6,889 bases of DNA from Dehalococcoidales bacterium (GTDB lineage Bacteria > Chloroflexota > Dehalococcoidia > Dehalococcoidales > UBA2162), in the NCBI GenBank assembly GCA_030648675.1, contig JAUSGV010000018.1, forward strand, positions 1 through 6,889, in the 5' to 3' direction. Positions 4,334 to 6,889 of the stretch are shown here, in pieces. Numbering within the stretch: position 1 is the stretch's first letter; each line of letters begins with the position of its first letter. Below the pieces are notes generated by a model. That model did no database searches and was not told where the DNA came from. It saw only the letters and a program-made list of their open reading frames with translations. The translations under genes and the position numbers were made by a program.

Positions 4334-6733
4334 CTATTTATTATCGTTTTCTAGTTGGGAAGGCACGCATGCCGGTAATTCTACCTTGAATGTAGCCCCC
4401 CTCCCCGGTTCGCTTTCCGCCCAGATTTTGCCGCCGTGTTCGGCGATTATTCCCTGGCATATGCTTAAGCCCAAGCCGGTACCTTTACCCAGGTCCTTGG
4501 TGGTGAAAAAGGGACTGAAGAGCCGCTTCATATTTTCCGGGGCGATGCCCGGACCGTCATCGGCAATGGAAACCCGGACGAAGTCTCCGGCTCTTTCCGT
4601 TGTGATCGTTATCGTTCCTCGGTTGTGGGCTTCCGTCATAGCAAATTCGGCGTTAGTTACCAAATTGAAAAAAACCTGCTGCAGTTGTGAACCGTTGGCC
4701 ATGACCAGCGGCAGGTCGGGGGTAAAACTGGTGTTTACCCCGATGCTGTTTACACTCTGCTCATGGTTGCGGAGCAGTAGAACTGACTGGATAGGCTCGT
4801 TGATCTGGATCGGATATTTATCCTGTGGTTGTTGCCGGGCAAACATAAGCAGATTTTTTACTATGGTAGAGGTACGTTTCGCCTCCTCGTTAACGATCTT
4901 CAAGTCTGCCCTGATATCATCGGGTAGCTGCCTCTGGAGCAGCAATTCCGAGAAACCGATAACGCTGGTCAAGGGGTTATTGAGTTCGTGCGCTACCCCC
5001 GAAACGAGTTGTCCGATCGAGACCAACCGGTCCTGCATGATGAGTTGTTGCTGCAGGTTTTTAACCTCCGTGATATCCTGGTAAAGCTGCTGGAATTGAG
5101 GCGTTCCGTTCCAGACAACGTCACTGCGGAGGACATCGAGATGCCGGATGTCGCCGTCGGGGCGCACAATGTTGACCTCGTAATGGAGCGGTACGTATTC
5201 TCCCTTACTTCTTTTATCTACCCGTTTGCGGTGCTTAAGGTACGCTTCAGGGGTGTAGATATTGGAGTTTGGCGGGCTATTGAGCTCCTCGAAATTTTTA
5301 AAACCATACATCTCCAGCACCGCCCGGTTGGCGTAGACGGTTTTCCCTTGCGTGTCAAGAATACGAATGCCCAGCGGCGAAGCGTCCACGGAATGGCGGA
5401 AGTTTTCTTCGCTGAGCCGGTGAGCCTCTTCGGCAGCCTTCCTCTCGGTTTCCCGCCTCAGGCTGTCCAGAGCGAAACTTATATCGCTGCACAGCTCGAT
5501 AAATAAATCCCGTTCGTCGATGTCGAAAGCCGTTCCCGCCGGGCCGGATATCCCCATCACGCCGTAGGTTCGGGTGTCGTGTTCCAGCTTGCACCGGAAA
5601 GTATCCTTGTCGGTATGTGCGGCTGACATCATGCAGCCATGGTGCAGTTTCCCCGGCTGCTGAAAGGCCATAAACTTTTTCCCCGGAGCCAGTACCTGCA
5701 TCAAGCAATCGGGATAGCGTCCCGTTTTTAATTCTTCGAGAAACGCCGAGCTTTCTCTGCTGATGGTCTTATTGCCTCCGGCTATAATGTTGCCCGTCGT
5801 ATCGAACAGTAATATCCAGACTTCTTCCAGGTTCTGTCCTTGCAGCAGCAGGTCGCAACTCTTTTGAACCAACTGTCCTCTGTCTTTTTCCCGCGTGATC
5901 AGTTGGTTGATGTTTCTGATTGTCCTCAGCATATTAGCCAGGTGCCTGATTTGCTCTTCCGCACGTTTTTGTTCGGTTATATCCTGGACCGTCCCGTGAA
6001 GGTTGGACAACTTGCCGTTTATATCGAAATCAGCTTCTCCCCGGGTTTTGGTCTTGATAACAGTCCCATCGGTTCTTATAATGTCCAAATCGAGGTCAAA
6101 CGGTTCTCTGCTGTTAAACGTTTTTGTAACCGCTTCGTTTAATCGCTTCCTGCTTTCGGGGGTATAAAAGGATGACATCTCAGCAAAAGGAGGCGGAGTT
6201 TTCGCCGGGTCCCATCCGTTAATCAGGGAGAGTTCTTGAGACCAGATTACCTCACCAGTAGCGATCGTCCACTTCCAGTTGCCGATTTTGGACAGGCGTT
6301 GTGCAACTTCAAGGTCTTCGTTGGAGTACTTTAATAGCTTTTCTGCATTATGCAATTGGTTTATTAGCCAGACGCCCAGAAGACCAACGAGGCTGGCAAG
6401 GACAACATGTGTTATCTCCATCATATTTTCCGGCCATTCATCTCTTTGAATGGTAAAGTAGACGACGTGGATTGCGAAGTAGGCCCCAATAGCGGTTACC
6501 CCTAGGCGGGAGCCATATTTATAGGTGGTAAAAAGCACTAAGCACGTAGCCAGGAGGTTATGGATCTCGTGGAAAAAGCCGAAGAGCGCGAAATCCATCA
6601 GGGGAGAGAAAAAGGGGATTATCTCTATGAGGTCGCCAAGTGAGAACACTTCTATAGCGAAGAACATGAGTATGATGACCAGCACGTTACCCCGCGAGCG
6701 TCGTTCATCCGGTTTTCGCTTCACGTTTTCCAT
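4334..6733 (-). CDS. Membrane-bound PAS/GAF sensor histidine kinase
   Basis: The 799 residues hold an N-terminal membrane region with about five hydrophobic segments (17-32, 37-55, 59-70, 76-95, 106-125), then PAS 1 (about 143-256, ending GTVQDITEQKRAEEQI), a GAF-like domain (about 264-425), PAS 2 (about 441-556, ending LYQDITEVKNL), the HisKA dimerisation domain with phospho-acceptor H582 in AHELNNPLT, and a HATPase domain. The ATPase boxes are intact: N box NLVTNAEFAM (N694), G1 DDGPGI (725-730), F box FFTTK, G2 GKGTGLGLS (749-757). The GAF part has C343, H364, H365, C367, H373, C381 and H385, possibly a redox or metal-sensing cluster. The ATG at 6733 has GGGGGG six bases upstream and lies three bases after the lysS stop, with the response regulator directly downstream: one operon. 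The signal is unknown. Confidence 0.95.
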   Translation of the reverse strand: MENVKRKPDERRSRGNVLVIILMFFAIEVFSLGDLIEIIPFFSPLMDFALFGFFHEIHNLLATCLVLFTTYKYGSRLGVTAIGAYFAIHVVYFTIQRDEWPENMMEITHVVLASLVGLLGVWLINQLHNAEKLLKYSNEDLEVAQRLSKIGNWKWTIATGEVIWSQELSLINGWDPAKTPPPFAEMSSFYTPESRKRLNEAVTKTFNSREPFDLDLDIIRTDGTVIKTKTRGEADFDINGKLSNLHGTVQDITEQKRAEEQIRHLANMLRTIRNINQLITREKDRGQLVQKSCDLLLQGQNLEEVWILLFDTTGNIIAGGNKTISRESSAFLEELKTGRYPDCLMQVLAPGKKFMAFQQPGKLHHGCMMSAAHTDKDTFRCKLEHDTRTYGVMGISGPAGTAFDIDERDLFIELCSDISFALDSLRRETERKAAEEAHRLSEENFRHSVDASPLGIRILDTQGKTVYANRAVLEMYGFKNFEELNSPPNSNIYTPEAYLKHRKRVDKRSKGEYVPLHYEVNIVRPDGDIRHLDVLRSDVVWNGTPQFQQLYQDITEVKNLQQQLIMQDRLVSIGQLVSGVAHELNNPLTSVIGFSELLLQRQLPDDIRADLKIVNEEAKRTSTIVKNLLMFARQQPQDKYPIQINEPIQSVLLLRNHEQSVNSIGVNTSFTPDLPLVMANGSQLQQVFFNLVTNAEFAMTEAHNRGTITITTERAGDFVRVSIADDGPGIAPENMKRLFSPFFTTKDLGKGTGLGLSICQGIIAEHGGKIWAESEPGRGATFKVELPACVPSQLENDNK

Positions 6734-6745
6734 AATTTACCCCCC
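6734..6745 (-). promoter_or_regulatory. Kinase ribosome-binding site formed by the last lysS codons
   Basis: On the minus strand GGGGGG (6745-6740) encodes the final two glycines of lysS and stands six bases before the kinase ATG. The lysS TAA (6739-6737) falls between them. This geometry suggests that ribosomes finishing lysS re-initiate on the kinase. Confidence 0.6.
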
Positions 6746-6889
6746 TTGCGGTTTTTCCTTTAGTTGCGGGAAGAGTATGACCTCGCGGATCGACTGCTGG
6801 TTTGTCAGCAGCATAATAAGACGGTCTATGCCGATACCTAGCCCGCCGGTGGGGGGCATACCGTATTCGAGGGCGTGTAAAAAGTCCTC
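6737..6889 (-). CDS. lysS: Lysyl-tRNA synthetase, C-terminal fragment (5' part outside window)
   Basis: The last 50 codons of the gene are present, ending in TAA at 6739-6737, and the reading frame stays open to the window edge. The segment ALEYGMPPTGGLGIGIDRLI contains class II motif 3 (GGLGIGIDR), including its ATP-binding arginine. It is followed by MLLTNQQSIREVILFPQLK, which closely matches the conserved end of bacterial class II LysRS. The short tail KEKPQGG after the usual end is unremarkable apart from supplying the kinase ribosome site. The enzyme charges tRNA-Lys in the cytoplasm. It is the first visible gene of the minus-strand operon. Confidence 0.95.
   Translation of the reverse strand, partial: EDFLHALEYGMPPTGGLGIGIDRLIMLLTNQQSIREVILFPQLKEKPQGG

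Noticed and set aside
1..6889. CRISPR arrays, tRNA or rRNA genes, insertion-sequence transposases, phage genes
   Set aside because: No regularly spaced repeats, cloverleaf or rRNA sequences, or transposase/phage motifs were seen on either strand.

Overview
The window looks like chromosomal DNA from a bacterium of moderate GC content. It is probably an uncultured member of the Chloroflexota, close to Dehalococcoidia. That placement is inference: it rests on the style of the proteins, the closeness of lysS and serS, and an interspersed repeat of the 'GTCATTsCGAG ... CTCGCAATGAC' type that I remember as common in such genomes. No database search was possible.

Left part (1-2530), mostly plus strand. 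The window opens inside a gene for a membrane protein that joins an MscS-type mechanosensitive channel to a C-terminal LuxR/GerE DNA-binding domain. A clean intrinsic terminator closes it. A 270-base gap follows with overlapping inverted repeats, a candidate ECF-type promoter and a strongly foldable leader. An ECF-like sigma-70 gene comes next with no recognisable anti-sigma gene beside it. Two hairpins separate it from a convergent small cysteine-rich (zinc-ribbon-like) protein gene on the minus strand. An AT-rich divergent region and a doubtful 48-codon plus-strand ORF end this part.

Right part (2531-6889), all minus strand. In transcription order it holds the 3' end of lysS, a 799-residue membrane hybrid-sensor histidine kinase (five probable TM segments, PAS-GAF-PAS, HisKA, HATPase), a single-domain response regulator, a two-hairpin interspersed repeat, and complete serS. 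lysS, kinase and regulator are packed with gaps of 3 and 10 bases. The kinase ribosome-binding site is built from the last glycine codons of lysS, so these three are very likely one operon, and serS may be co-transcribed through the repeat.

Functionally the window combines two aminoacyl-tRNA synthetases with three signalling modules: a membrane channel/transcription-factor fusion, an ECF sigma factor and a two-component pair. The least ordinary items are the MscS-LuxR fusion, the structured leader ahead of the sigma gene, and the repeat whose two arms carry compensating base differences.
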